Assembly (NCBI RefSeq): GCF_009789675.1
Contig: NZ_CP046916.1
Location: 248,001 to 312,000, forward strand
From: Paraburkholderia acidisoli
GTDB taxonomy: Bacteria > Pseudomonadota > Gammaproteobacteria > Burkholderiales > Burkholderiaceae
Length of the DNA stretch: 64,000 nucleotides
Direction of reading: 5' to 3'
Shown: piece by piece, positions 34,446 to 43,176 of the stretch
Position numbering within the stretch: position 1 is the first letter of the stretch
Layout: each line of letters opens with the position of its first letter
Notes under the pieces: generated by a model
The model's input: the letters and a program-made list of their open reading frames with translations, nothing else
Databases searched by the model: none
Told to the model about the DNA's origin: nothing
Translations under genes and position numbers: made by a program

Positions 34446-35531
34446 ATGAAATGGAAAGTGTTGGGGAGCGCAATGGGGCTGATGGCGGCGAGCGCCGCGG
34501 CGCACGCGCAATCGTCGGTCACCTTGTACGGCGTGATCGACGACGGGCTCACGTTCGTGTCGAATCAGGGCGGCCATCACGCGTACCGCATGGACGACAG
34601 CATCAGCCAGGGCGACCGCTTCGGCTTTCGCGGCGCGGAAGACCTGGGCGGCGGCCTGAAGGCGATCTTCGATCTCGAAGGCGGCTTCAATCCCAACACG
34701 GGCGCGTCGCGCCAGGGCGGTCTGGAATTCGGGCGCCAGGCGTACGTTGGTCTGCAAAGCGATCGCTTCGGCACGCTCTCGCTCGGCCGCACCTACGACC
34801 AGATGACGACCACGCTGATCCGCTATCACTCGGGTTACTGGTCCGGCATCTACGCGTTCGACGCCGGCGACCACGACCGCATCTCCGGCAACTGGCTCAA
34901 CAACGTCGTGACCTACGTGAGCCCGACCGTGCGCGGCCTGCATTTTTCGGCGCAATACGCGTTCAATTCGCTGAGCGCCACAGCGAACAACTACGGCGTG
35001 GCGTACAGCCTGAGCGCGACCTACGAACACGGCCCGTTCAGCATGGGCGCGGCGGCCACGAGCATTCACGACTACACGGTCACGCCCGGCAGCAGCCTGG
35101 GCGTGAGCCGCTTCCTCGGCACGAACGTGGCGTTTTCGTCGCAAGCCGTGGTGGTCGACCGGTATCGCACGGCGGGCGTGGGCGCGTCGTACGACTTCGG
35201 CATCGTCGGACTCTCAGGGCTGTACACGAACACGCGTTACGAGAAGGGCGCGAATGCCTCGACCCTGCAAAGCTTCAACGTGGTTTTGCACGGCAATGTG
35301 CGCCCCGACCTCGTACTCGCGGGCGGCTATGGCTATTCGAAGATGTCGCCGTATCAGTGGAACGAGTTCAACGCGGTGCTCGACTATCTGCTTTCCAAGC
35401 GCACCGACGTGTATCTCAGCGCGAACTACGACAAGGCCAACGGCGGCGCGCGCGCCGTACTGGTGACGCTGCCGATCTCGGGCAACGACAAGCAGCTCGC
35501 CGTGCGCGTGGGCATTCGTCACAAGTTCTGA
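34446..35531 (+). CDS. Gram-negative trimeric porin
   Basis: The 361-residue porin has a signal peptide ending AAAHAQ, then SSVTLYGVIDDGLTFVSNQGG, GDRFGFRGAEDLGGGLKAIFDLEGGF and GRQAYVGLQSDRFGTLSLGR, and ends VRVGIRHKF with the terminal Phe of outer-membrane barrels. It is a second member of the family encoded at 22289 but clearly a different sequence. Operator O2 is 80 bases upstream. It precedes an MHS transporter with a 55-base gap, so outer- and inner-membrane uptake are encoded together. Confidence 0.93.
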   Translation: MKWKVLGSAMGLMAASAAAHAQSSVTLYGVIDDGLTFVSNQGGHHAYRMDDSISQGDRFGFRGAEDLGGGLKAIFDLEGGFNPNTGASRQGGLEFGRQAYVGLQSDRFGTLSLGRTYDQMTTTLIRYHSGYWSGIYAFDAGDHDRISGNWLNNVVTYVSPTVRGLHFSAQYAFNSLSATANNYGVAYSLSATYEHGPFSMGAAATSIHDYTVTPGSSLGVSRFLGTNVAFSSQAVVVDRYRTAGVGASYDFGIVGLSGLYTNTRYEKGANASTLQSFNVVLHGNVRPDLVLAGGYGYSKMSPYQWNEFNAVLDYLLSKRTDVYLSANYDKANGGARAVLVTLPISGNDKQLAVRVGIRHKF

Positions 35532-35586
35532 TGCGCGCCACGGCGCCCACTCACTCCTTTTTCCTGTTTCCCAGCCGGACGCGATC

Positions 35587-36888
35587 ATGAACAGCAGCTC
35601 TTCTCACGCAGCCCCCTTCGATGCCACCACGCCCGCTTCGCTGCGCGCCGAGCAACGGCGCGCCATCGGCGCAGGCATGGTCGGCTATATCCTCGAATGG
35701 TTCGACTTCGGGGTGTACGGTTTTCTCGCGGCGATCATCGCGAAGAACTTTTTCCCGTCGACGGACGAATTCACCGCGTTGCTGGCCTCGTTCGCGGTGT
35801 TCGGCGTGGGCTTCGTCGCGCGGCCTATCGGCAGTGTCGTGCTCGGGCGCATCGCCGACGTGCGCGGCCGTCACATCACGCTTGCCACGACGATGATCCT
35901 GATGGCGCTCAGTACCGTCGCGATCGGCGTGCTGCCCACTTATGAGCGCATCGGCATCTGGGCGCCCGTGCTGCTGGTGGCGGCGCGTCTCGTGCAGGGG
36001 TTCGCGGCGGGCGGCGAGTGGGGCACGGCGGCGGCGTTCCTGGTGGAGTGGGGCGGCGCGAACCGGCGTGGTTTCTTCGGCGCATTCCAGCAATCGAGCA
36101 TCGCGGCGGGCCTGTTGCTGGGCTCGCTCGTCGCGGCCATCCTGAGCAGCGCGCTCGATTCGAACGCACTCGCTTCGTGGGGCTGGCGCATTCCGTTCTT
36201 TCTAGGCGCCTTGCTCGGGCCGGTGGGCATGTACGTGCGCCGTCGCGTGCAGGAGTCGCCGTCGTTCGAGAGCGATGCGGCGCGCGCCAGCACGCTGAGC
36301 GGCGCGCAATTCGCGAAGGCGCTCTTTCACGCGTTTTCGTTCGTGATCTTCTGGGCCGTGAGTTCGTACATGGTGGCGGTGTACATGCCCACGTTCGCGA
36401 ACAAGTACGCGCATATTTCGCGTACACAGGCGCTGTGGACGAGCACGGCCTCGCTTTTCACGGTGATGATCGTCGCGCCGCTCATGGGCGCGCTGTCCGA
36501 TCGCGTCGGCCGCAAACCCGTGCTGCTCGCGAGTTGCGCATTCTTCGTGCTGCTTTCGTATCCGCTCTATGCTTTCATTGTCTCGGGCATCGGCTTTGCC
36601 ACGTTCTTCTGGACGCAGTGGCTCATGAACGTGGTGTTCACGATGTACTCGGGCGCGGGCCCGGCGGCGCTCGCGGAGATGTTCCCAACGCGCGTGCGCT
36701 CCACGGGCGTGGCGTTCGGCGGCGCGCTCGCGACCATCCTGGGCGGCTTCTCGCCGTTCCTCACCACGTGGACGATCGCCTCGACGGGCGCGAGCGCGAA
36801 CGCCGGCTGGCTGCTCGCGGGCAGTGCGCTGTTCACGCTGCCCGCGCTCGTGGTGATAAAAGACCGCGCGCGCGACGCGTCAATCTGA
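35587..36888 (+). CDS. MHS family MFS transporter
   Basis: The 433-residue transporter has twelve helices and the metabolite:proton symporter signatures: GAGMVGYILEWFDFGVYGFLAA at helix 1, FGVGFVARPIGSVVLGRIADVRGRH (loop 2-3), RLVQGFAAGGEWGTAAAFLVEW and DRVGRKPVL. The group imports organic acids such as alpha-ketoglutarate, shikimate, proline or aromatic acids. It lies between the porin and the aminotransferase genes. The substrate is probably the amide or amino acid degraded by the next genes (inference). Confidence 0.9.
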   Translation: MNSSSSHAAPFDATTPASLRAEQRRAIGAGMVGYILEWFDFGVYGFLAAIIAKNFFPSTDEFTALLASFAVFGVGFVARPIGSVVLGRIADVRGRHITLATTMILMALSTVAIGVLPTYERIGIWAPVLLVAARLVQGFAAGGEWGTAAAFLVEWGGANRRGFFGAFQQSSIAAGLLLGSLVAAILSSALDSNALASWGWRIPFFLGALLGPVGMYVRRRVQESPSFESDAARASTLSGAQFAKALFHAFSFVIFWAVSSYMVAVYMPTFANKYAHISRTQALWTSTASLFTVMIVAPLMGALSDRVGRKPVLLASCAFFVLLSYPLYAFIVSGIGFATFFWTQWLMNVVFTMYSGAGPAALAEMFPTRVRSTGVAFGGALATILGGFSPFLTTWTIASTGASANAGWLLAGSALFTLPALVVIKDRARDASI

Positions 36889-36924
36889 TGCGCGCTCCCC
36901 TGCAAGACAGGCTGCGGAGTATCG

Positions 36925-36939
36925 TTGTTCACCGTACAA
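36925..36939. promoter_or_regulatory. Operator O3: TTGTTCACCGTACAA before the aminotransferase
   Basis: Identical to O1 at 14 of 15 positions, and followed by TGAA. It lies 50 bases before the aminotransferase start, inside the 100-base gap after the MHS transporter gene. A second, weaker half site (TTGTTTGAA) follows. This suggests an extra internal promoter for the aminotransferase and amidase genes. Confidence 0.68.
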
Positions 36940-36988
36940 TGAAGTATTGTTTGAAGATCCACCGTTCAACGAAGCAGGAACACACAGA

Positions 36989-38350
36989 ATGACGACGTCG
37001 ATTCTTCCCGAAGCGCGGGTCCACGCTCGCAGCACTGCCGCGACGGTCGGCGAGGCGCTGGCGACTGCCGCCGCCGCATTTGCCGCGCGCAACCCGCAAA
37101 GCGCCCAGCAATACGAACGTGCGGCCGAAGTCATGCCCGGCGGCAACACGCGTTCGGTGCTGTTTTACGAGCCGTTTCCGCTGGCCATGGCGAAGGGCGA
37201 AGGCTGCCGCCTGTGGGACGCGGACGGTCACGAATACCTCGATTTCATCGCCGAATTCAGCGCGGGCATTTACGGCCACTCGCATCCGCAGATTCGCGCG
37301 GCCATCGACGCAGCGCTCGACGACGGCCTGAATCTGAGCGGCCACAATCTGCTCGAATCGCGGCTGGCGCAAGCGGTGTGCGAACGCTTCGCTTCGCTCG
37401 AAACGGTGCGCTTCACGAATTCGGGCACCGAAGCCAATCTGATGATGCTGGCCACCGCGAAAGCCTTCACGGGGCGCGACAAGGTGATCGTGTTCGTGGG
37501 TGGCTACCACGGCGGCGTGCTCACGTTCGGGCGCGGCGCCAACATCGTGAACGTGCCGCACGCGTTTCTTTATGCCGAGTACAACAATCTCGACAGCGTG
37601 CGGCAATTGCTCGACGACAACGCGAACGAGGTGGCGGCGATTCTCGTCGAGCCGATGCAAGGCGCGTCGGGGTGTATTGTTGGCGAAACGGCCTTTTTGC
37701 AGGGCTTGCGCGAACTTTCGAGCGCGCATGGCGCACTGCTGATGTTCGACGAAGTGATGACCTCGCGGCTCGCGCCCGGCGGCTTGCAGGCCGAACTCGG
37801 CATCGTGCCGGACCTGACTTCGCTCGGCAAGTACATCGGCGGCGGCATGTCGTTCGGCGCGTTTGGCGGCCGTGCGGAGATCATGGCGTTGTTCGATCCG
37901 CGCAGAAGCGGCGCCTTGCAGCATGCGGGCACCTTCAACAACAACGTGATGACGATGGCGGCGGGCTGGACCGGGCTCACGCAGATCTACACAGCCGACG
38001 CGGCGCGTGCGCTCACGGCGCGCGGCAATGCGTTGCGCGAGGCGCTGAACGCGTGTTTCGCCGCGGCGGGCGTGGCGCTGCGTTTTATCGGCATCGGCTC
38101 GCTGATGAACCTGCAGATCACCGCGCGCCCTGTGCGTTCGGTACGCGACATCGACGCCGCGATGAACGTGTTCAAGGACCTGTTCTTTTTCCATCTGATC
38201 GAGCAGGGCATCTATATCGCGCGGCGTGGTTACGTGGTGCTGAGCCTGCCGGTGGGCGACGCGGAAACGGCGCGCTTCGAAGCGGCGGTCGCGAGTTTCA
38301 TCGAGCGCTACGCGCCTCTATTGCCGCGTGAAAATGGTTCGGATCGCTAA
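36989..38350 (+). CDS. Class III aminotransferase resembling beta-phenylalanine (beta-amino acid) aminotransferase
   Basis: The 453-residue PLP enzyme is of the glutamate-1-semialdehyde aminotransferase type. Visible features are MPGGNTRSVLFYEPFPL (Arg55), FTNSGTEANLM, GGYHGG, VEPMQGASGCI, MFDEVMTSRL (PLP Asp), SLGKYIGGGMSFGAFGG (PLP Lys281) and ARRGYVVLSLP. As I recall it, the Variovorax beta-phenylalanine aminotransferase has the same wording and equivalent Arg, Lys and Arg positions. Such enzymes convert a beta-amino acid to a beta-keto acid. That is the substrate class of BKACE, encoded 5 kb away under the same operator. AGGAA precedes the ATG. Confidence 0.87.
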   Translation: MTTSILPEARVHARSTAATVGEALATAAAAFAARNPQSAQQYERAAEVMPGGNTRSVLFYEPFPLAMAKGEGCRLWDADGHEYLDFIAEFSAGIYGHSHPQIRAAIDAALDDGLNLSGHNLLESRLAQAVCERFASLETVRFTNSGTEANLMMLATAKAFTGRDKVIVFVGGYHGGVLTFGRGANIVNVPHAFLYAEYNNLDSVRQLLDDNANEVAAILVEPMQGASGCIVGETAFLQGLRELSSAHGALLMFDEVMTSRLAPGGLQAELGIVPDLTSLGKYIGGGMSFGAFGGRAEIMALFDPRRSGALQHAGTFNNNVMTMAAGWTGLTQIYTADAARALTARGNALREALNACFAAAGVALRFIGIGSLMNLQITARPVRSVRDIDAAMNVFKDLFFFHLIEQGIYIARRGYVVLSLPVGDAETARFEAAVASFIERYAPLLPRENGSDR

Positions 38351-38354
38351 CGAC

Positions 38355-39875
38355 ATGGATCTCGTCGAATTGCCCGCGCCCGAGTTGCGCAAGATGATCG
38401 GCAGCAAAGCCATTTCGCCGGTCGAACTCACCGAGGCGTGCATTGCGCGCATAGAGGCACTCGATCCGTATGTGAATGCCATGGCCGCCACCGATTTCGA
38501 CGCGGCCCGTCGCGCGGCGCGAGCGGCGGAAGACGCGGTGATGCGCGGCACGGCGCTCGGGCTGCTGCATGGCTTGCCCGCGGGCATCAAGGATCTCGAA
38601 GCCACGGCGGGCCTGCTCACCACGCACGGCTCGCCGCTGTATCGCGATCTCGTGCCGGCGGAAGACAATCTGCTCGTCGCGCGTTTGCGGGCGGCGGGCG
38701 CGATCGTCGTCGGCAAGACCAACGTGCCGGAACTGGGTGCGGGCGCGAATACGCGCAATCCCGTGTGGGGCGCCACGGGCAATCCGTTCGACCCGAACCG
38801 CAACGCGGGCGGTTCGTCGGGCGGCTCCGCGGCGGCGCTCGCGTGCGACATGCTGCCGGTGTGCACGGGTTCCGACACGGGCGGTTCGCTGCGCATTCCC
38901 GCCGCGTTGTGCGGCGTGGTGGGTTTTCGGCCTTCGCCGGGACTCGTGCCGAGTCCGCGCAAGCTGCTGGGCTGGACGCCCATTTCGGTGGTCGGGCCGA
39001 TGGGCCGCAACGTGGCCGAAGCGCGCCTGCAACTGGCGGCCACGGCCGGTCTCGATAGCGGTGATCCGCTCAGCTACGCGGTGGATGGCCGCGAATTTCT
39101 TGCGCCACGCGAGATCGATCTCAGCCGTCTGCGCGTGGGTTGGACGGAAGACTTCGGCGTGTGCGATGTCGACGACGATATTCGCCGCACGTTCCATCGC
39201 AAGCTCGACGCCATGCGCGGCATGTTCGCGGTTTGCGAGCCGGTCGAGGTGGATTTCACCGATGCGCATCGCGCCTTCGACGTGATTCGCGCCGAGAGTT
39301 TCGTCGCGGGATTGCGTGCGGCGTACGAGCGCGATCCAGAGTCGCTCGGCCCGAACACGCGCGCCAACTACGAGCTGGGCGCCGCAATGACGCTCGCCGA
39401 TTCGGCCTCGGCGCATGCGGCGCAAACGGTCATCGCGCGACGTTTCCAGCGGCTGTACGACCGCTACGACGTGATACTCGCGCCGACCACGCCGGTCGCG
39501 CCGTTCCCGTGGACGCAGATGTTCGCGAGCCGCGTGGGCGGTCGCGCGCAGGAGAATTACTATCGCTGGCTGGCGCTGACTTACGTGACCACGCTGTGCA
39601 CGAATCCGGCCGCGAGCTTGCCGTGTGGAACGGACGAAGCGGGCATGCCGTTCGGTTTGCAGGTCATCGGACCGTTTCGCGGCGACCGCCGCACGCTGGA
39701 TATCTGCGAGTCGCTGGAGACCGCGTTCGCGCGCTCAGTGGAACTCGCGAGGCCGCGCCCCGATCTGCACAAGCTCGCGAGCACGGTGGTGGAGCCGCCG
39801 TTGCGCTCGATCGTGGTGGCGGCGCCCGCGGGCAGCGAGCGGGCGATTCGCAACGCGGGGACGTCGCTGGTCTGA
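38355..39875 (+). CDS. Amidase signature enzyme
   Basis: The 506-residue amidase shows the Ser-cisSer-Lys triad: GIKDLE (Lys79), NAGGSSGGSAAAL (Ser154) and GSDTGGSLRIPAALCG (Ser178). The family hydrolyses amides, including N-acyl amines and carboxamides. I use ATG 38355, which gives the family N terminus (MDLVELPAPELRKMIGS); earlier in-frame starts at 38328 and 38334 would overlap the aminotransferase. It starts 5 bases past that stop, so the two are co-translated. It probably releases the beta-amino acid from an amide precursor (inference). Confidence 0.88.
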   Translation: MDLVELPAPELRKMIGSKAISPVELTEACIARIEALDPYVNAMAATDFDAARRAARAAEDAVMRGTALGLLHGLPAGIKDLEATAGLLTTHGSPLYRDLVPAEDNLLVARLRAAGAIVVGKTNVPELGAGANTRNPVWGATGNPFDPNRNAGGSSGGSAAALACDMLPVCTGSDTGGSLRIPAALCGVVGFRPSPGLVPSPRKLLGWTPISVVGPMGRNVAEARLQLAATAGLDSGDPLSYAVDGREFLAPREIDLSRLRVGWTEDFGVCDVDDDIRRTFHRKLDAMRGMFAVCEPVEVDFTDAHRAFDVIRAESFVAGLRAAYERDPESLGPNTRANYELGAAMTLADSASAHAAQTVIARRFQRLYDRYDVILAPTTPVAPFPWTQMFASRVGGRAQENYYRWLALTYVTTLCTNPAASLPCGTDEAGMPFGLQVIGPFRGDRRTLDICESLETAFARSVELARPRPDLHKLASTVVEPPLRSIVVAAPAGSERAIRNAGTSLV

Positions 39876-39895
39876 GACGTCCTGAACTGAGGCGT

Positions 39896-39936
39896 CCGGA
39901 TCAGGATGAACGTCCGTGCGTTCGTCCTGATTCCGG
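39896..39936. terminator. Hairpin between convergent genes, probable shared terminator
   Basis: Thirteen-base arms (39900-39912 and 39919-39931, one T-G wobble) around a 6-base loop, extended by CCGG on both sides past a one-base bulge. It fills the 70-base gap between the amidase stop and the stop of the opposite gene. No T tract follows. Confidence 0.5.
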
Positions 39937-39945
39937 CAACGCGCC

Positions 39946-41187
39946 TCAAGCCGCCAGTTTCAGCGCCTGTTCGAAGTCGGCGATCAGATCGTCGATATCT
40001 TCGATGCCCGCCGAAAGGCGCAGCATGCCGTCGGAAATGCCCATTGCCTTGCGGGTTTCGGCACCCGCTTCGAAGAAGATCGTCGGCGCGACGGGAATGA
40101 TGAGCGTGCGCGTGTCGCCGAGACCCGTTGCCTTGATCGGCAACTGCAGCGCATTGACCACGTCGATCATGCGGCTGGCGTCGAGCAGTTCGAACGACAG
40201 CAGCCACGACGCGCCCTTGAACAGCTTTTGCGCGATCTCGTGCTGCGGATGGCTCTTCAAGCCCGGATAAAACACCTTGCCGACCGCCTTGTGGCTTTCG
40301 AGGAACTGCGCGAGCGCGAGCGCGTTGTCGCTGCTCTGCTTCACGCGCAGCGCGAGCGTTTCCGCACCCAGCGCGATGCTGTGCGCCTGCTCCGACGAAA
40401 GCGCCGCGCCCATGTCGCGCAGCCCTTTCTTGCGGATCTGCAGCAAGCCCTGGTCTTTCGCGGCCGAGCGGCGGTAGTCGTCGGCGATGTTCGGATACGC
40501 GCTCCAGTCGAACAGACCGGTGTCGGTGACCGCGCCGCCGAGGGCCGCGCCGTGGCCCGCGACGGTCTTCGTCAACGAGTTGATGACGAGGCTGGCGCCC
40601 ACCGCTTTCGGCTTGAACAGCGCGGGCGAGGTGATGGTGTTGTCGACCACGTAGGCGACGCCACGCGCGCGGCAAATGTCGCCGATGCCTTGCAGGTCGG
40701 GAATCTGCGTGCCGGGGTTCGCGATGGTTTCGACGAACACCATGCGCGTGTTCGGGCGAATGGCGTTGTTGACTTCGGCGGCGTCGCAGGCGTCGACGGT
40801 CGTGACTTCGACGCCCAGCGTGCGCAGCGTGCCGAACAGGCTGTTGGTGTTGCCGAACACGTAACGGCTCGACACCAGATGATCGCCCGCGCGCAGCAGC
40901 GTGAGGAACGTGGCCGTGATCGCAGCCATGCCGGTGCCGAAGCAGATGCTGCCGACACCTTCTTCCAGACTCGTGATCTTGCGCTCGAGCGCGGCCGTGG
41001 TGGGCGTGCCCTGGCGCGCGTAGTTGAAGCCGCCTTTTTTGGTGCCCTGGAACACGCCGATCAGATCTTCGACGCGCTCGAAACCGTATTGCACCGAGGT
41101 GTGAATCGGCTGGCGCACGCCGCCGTGCTCGGAACCCGAGATCCTGTCGCCGTGAACGATGCCCGTGGTGAAGCCTTGCTTGCTCAT
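39946..41187 (-). CDS. Cys/Met metabolism PLP enzyme (cystathionine gamma-synthase family)
   Basis: The 413-residue fold-type I PLP enzyme shows QPIHTSVQYGFERVEDLI, NYARQGTPTTAALERKI (the YSRxxNPT-like motif), GVGSICFGTGMAAITATFL, VDNTITSP and the PLP lysine in NSLTKTVAGHGAALGGAV. The C-terminal half has LSAGIEDIDDLIADFEQAL. The family includes cystathionine gamma-synthase, O-acetyl- and O-succinylhomoserine sulfhydrylases and cystathionine lyases, which motif reading cannot separate. GGAG precedes the ATG. It converges on the amidase and lacks the TTGTTCA operator, so it is probably not in that regulon. Confidence 0.85.
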   Translation of the reverse strand: MSKQGFTTGIVHGDRISGSEHGGVRQPIHTSVQYGFERVEDLIGVFQGTKKGGFNYARQGTPTTAALERKITSLEEGVGSICFGTGMAAITATFLTLLRAGDHLVSSRYVFGNTNSLFGTLRTLGVEVTTVDACDAAEVNNAIRPNTRMVFVETIANPGTQIPDLQGIGDICRARGVAYVVDNTITSPALFKPKAVGASLVINSLTKTVAGHGAALGGAVTDTGLFDWSAYPNIADDYRRSAAKDQGLLQIRKKGLRDMGAALSSEQAHSIALGAETLALRVKQSSDNALALAQFLESHKAVGKVFYPGLKSHPQHEIAQKLFKGASWLLSFELLDASRMIDVVNALQLPIKATGLGDTRTLIIPVAPTIFFEAGAETRKAMGISDGMLRLSAGIEDIDDLIADFEQALKLAA

Positions 41188-41558
41188 TCTTTCTCCGCTT
41201 TCAAGTCCGCTAGTCGAGTCGACGCGCTTCGGTGCTGCCGGTTTCCCGTGCCGGGCGTCGATGGCAATAGCGGGATTATCGCCCGTAACGCAGGATGCCA
41301 GGAAGGTTTGGGGATCGGCGCGGCGGCCGGTGCAGGGGCGCGCGCTCGTGGATTGCCCGTCGAGGCGGCGCTGCGCGGCAGGCGCCCAGCCCGTGTATGC
41401 GTGGTCATGCGTGGATGGGGCGATGCAAGATGAATTGTAAGCGACAGCTCTCCTTGTTTCCCCTGCACGGCCGCGCGGGCATGCGCGACAACGCTCGAAT
41501 GCGACAGGGTTCCACTGCACCGGCACGCGATTTTAGCTGCCTTGTTTCTTCGCGGATA

Positions 41559-42536
41559 ATGGCGATCCCCATCACTCGCATCCCTGCCATGACCTCTCTC
41601 GTGCCGCTGCGCCGCGCCTTCGGCGTTGCCGCTCTTGTCTTCGCTTTGCCGGTTTCGTTCGCCCTGGCCGACACCACGGTGCCCTCGCTCGCGGGCGTGC
41701 GCGGCGCCATGCAGACGAGCGACGCGAAGAAGCTATTCGACCGGTCGATGAGCGGCGCGCCCCAGCCCGACGGGTTCGGCACCGCGTTGCCGGCGGGATT
41801 CACCACGGCATGGCTCGTCGACCAACTTGCGCCGGGTCAGGATGTACGCGACGTCGTGCTTTCGGGCGCGAAGCCCTGGCCGCTGCGGCCGAACAGTTAC
41901 GTCGCCATGCTGTGTCTCGCCGATAGCCCGGAAAAGGCCGCCGCCGCGCGCAAATACGCGGCGGCGACCTGCGATAGCCTTGGCGACGACAGCGACGCGC
42001 GGCGCGTCTGGTTCGGCGTGTTCGACAGCATGGGCACGGGTGCGCCGCGACTCGTCGCGCGCACTATGCAACCCGTGGCCACGCCCACCGACTGGAGCGA
42101 CACCAACATCGACCAGCCCGTTGCGCTCGAGAACGGCGACGCGGGCAGTGCGCAGGCGGCCATGCCCTCGAGCTGGTCGCGCTTCGATCTCGCCGCTTAT
42201 CAACTTCGCGCGGGCCAGTACGCATTCGGCGTGCGCGCCGGATGGAGCGAAGGCTATGCGGGCGGTGGCGCGGATTTCGAGGCGCTCTATCTTTTCGTGA
42301 TCGACGGCAATGCGCTGAAGGTGGCGTTCGCGCAGCCCATGGCCTTCGACAAGATGCTCGCGGGCGACTGGAACAAGGATGGCACGCGCAGCCACGACGT
42401 TTCCGACGCGGCCAACGCGCTTACCGTGCTGCCCACCGTCACCGGCGGTTATCACGACCTGCAATTGCGCGAGAAAGCGCGCGGCAAATGGCGGCGCACG
42501 TTCAAGTGGTCGGTGGAGAAAGGGCGCTACGAATAA
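41559..42536 (+). CDS. Exported protein of unknown function
   Basis: The product is about 325 residues with an N-terminal signal peptide (RRAFGVAALVFALPVSFALA) and a mature domain without recognised motifs. The mature part has LPAGFTTAWLVDQLAPGQDVRDVVLSGAKPWPLRPNSYVAMLCLAD, paired cysteines (CLAD, ATCDS) and an acidic C-terminal half ending KWSVEKGRYE. The start may be ATG 41559 (with GCGGA upstream) or ATG 41589; both keep the signal peptide. The 371-base gap 41188-41558 before it contains the promoter of the opposite PLP gene and no clear gene. Confidence 0.62.
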   Translation: MAIPITRIPAMTSLVPLRRAFGVAALVFALPVSFALADTTVPSLAGVRGAMQTSDAKKLFDRSMSGAPQPDGFGTALPAGFTTAWLVDQLAPGQDVRDVVLSGAKPWPLRPNSYVAMLCLADSPEKAAAARKYAAATCDSLGDDSDARRVWFGVFDSMGTGAPRLVARTMQPVATPTDWSDTNIDQPVALENGDAGSAQAAMPSSWSRFDLAAYQLRAGQYAFGVRAGWSEGYAGGGADFEALYLFVIDGNALKVAFAQPMAFDKMLAGDWNKDGTRSHDVSDAANALTVLPTVTGGYHDLQLREKARGKWRRTFKWSVEKGRYE

Positions 42537-42703
42537 ACCTATGCCGCTGGGCACAACGTGAATTAAATAGTGGGATTCGCTCGACAACTCACTCCTCGAT
42601 GTGGAATCGAATCATTGCGCGGCACGCTGATTGCGCACACGAAGGTTCAGTAGGCGTCAAACGTCTGCGTCGATATTTCAGTCAATCATAGGAGGGGCGG
42701 ATC

Positions 42704-43027
42704 ATGAACAAGGCAACCAGCACACTCATCGCGGCCGTCGCCGCACTCGCAATGTCGGGCGGCGCCTATGCGCAAGCGGGCGGCAGCAGTGGCAGCAACG
42801 GCAATACGCCCGCCGCGGGCAATGCGGTGAATCCGACCGCGAACTCGATGAACAACAATTCGTCGAGCGGTTACGGCATGCCGGGCTCCACGAATTCGGA
42901 TAGCGGTAATGCGCTGCCGGGCGGCACGAACAACAACGCTTCGACGTCGCATCACACGCCGGCGCCCGCGAGCAACAACTCGCTTGCGACCCCCAGCGTG
43001 AAGTCGCCGGCGGCTACCCAGCAGTAA
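42704..43027 (+). CDS. Small exported Asn/Ser/Gly-rich protein
   Basis: The 107-residue product has a clear signal peptide (NKATSTLIAAVAALAMSGGAYAQ). The mature part is low-complexity and rich in Asn, Ser, Gly, Thr and Pro (NSMNNNSSSGYGMPGS, NNNASTSHHTPAPASNNS), probably disordered and periplasmic. AGGAGGGG before the ATG is a strong ribosome site, and a strong terminator follows, so it is a well-expressed single-gene unit. No family recognised. Confidence 0.72.
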   Translation: MNKATSTLIAAVAALAMSGGAYAQAGGSSGSNGNTPAAGNAVNPTANSMNNNSSSGYGMPGSTNSDSGNALPGGTNNNASTSHHTPAPASNNSLATPSVKSPAATQQ

Positions 43028-43065
43028 TTCGTTGGCAATACTGAGCAATACTGAGTAAGTTTGAC

Positions 43066-43108
43066 AAAGACGCACGGAGCGCAATCATCGCGCTCCGTGC
43101 GTCTTTTT
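43066..43108. terminator. Strong Rho-independent terminator, probably bidirectional
   Basis: A perfect 17-bp stem (43066-43082 with 43090-43106) and a 7-base loop, followed by a T run ending at 43108 and preceded by an A run on the other side. It lies between the exported Asn-rich gene and the convergent oxidoreductase gene, and can serve both. Confidence 0.88.
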
Positions 43109-43176
43109 GTATCGCCATGTTACTGCCGATTCACCGCATTTTGAGGTAACAAGCGGGGCGTGGTGGTGTCATCTCG

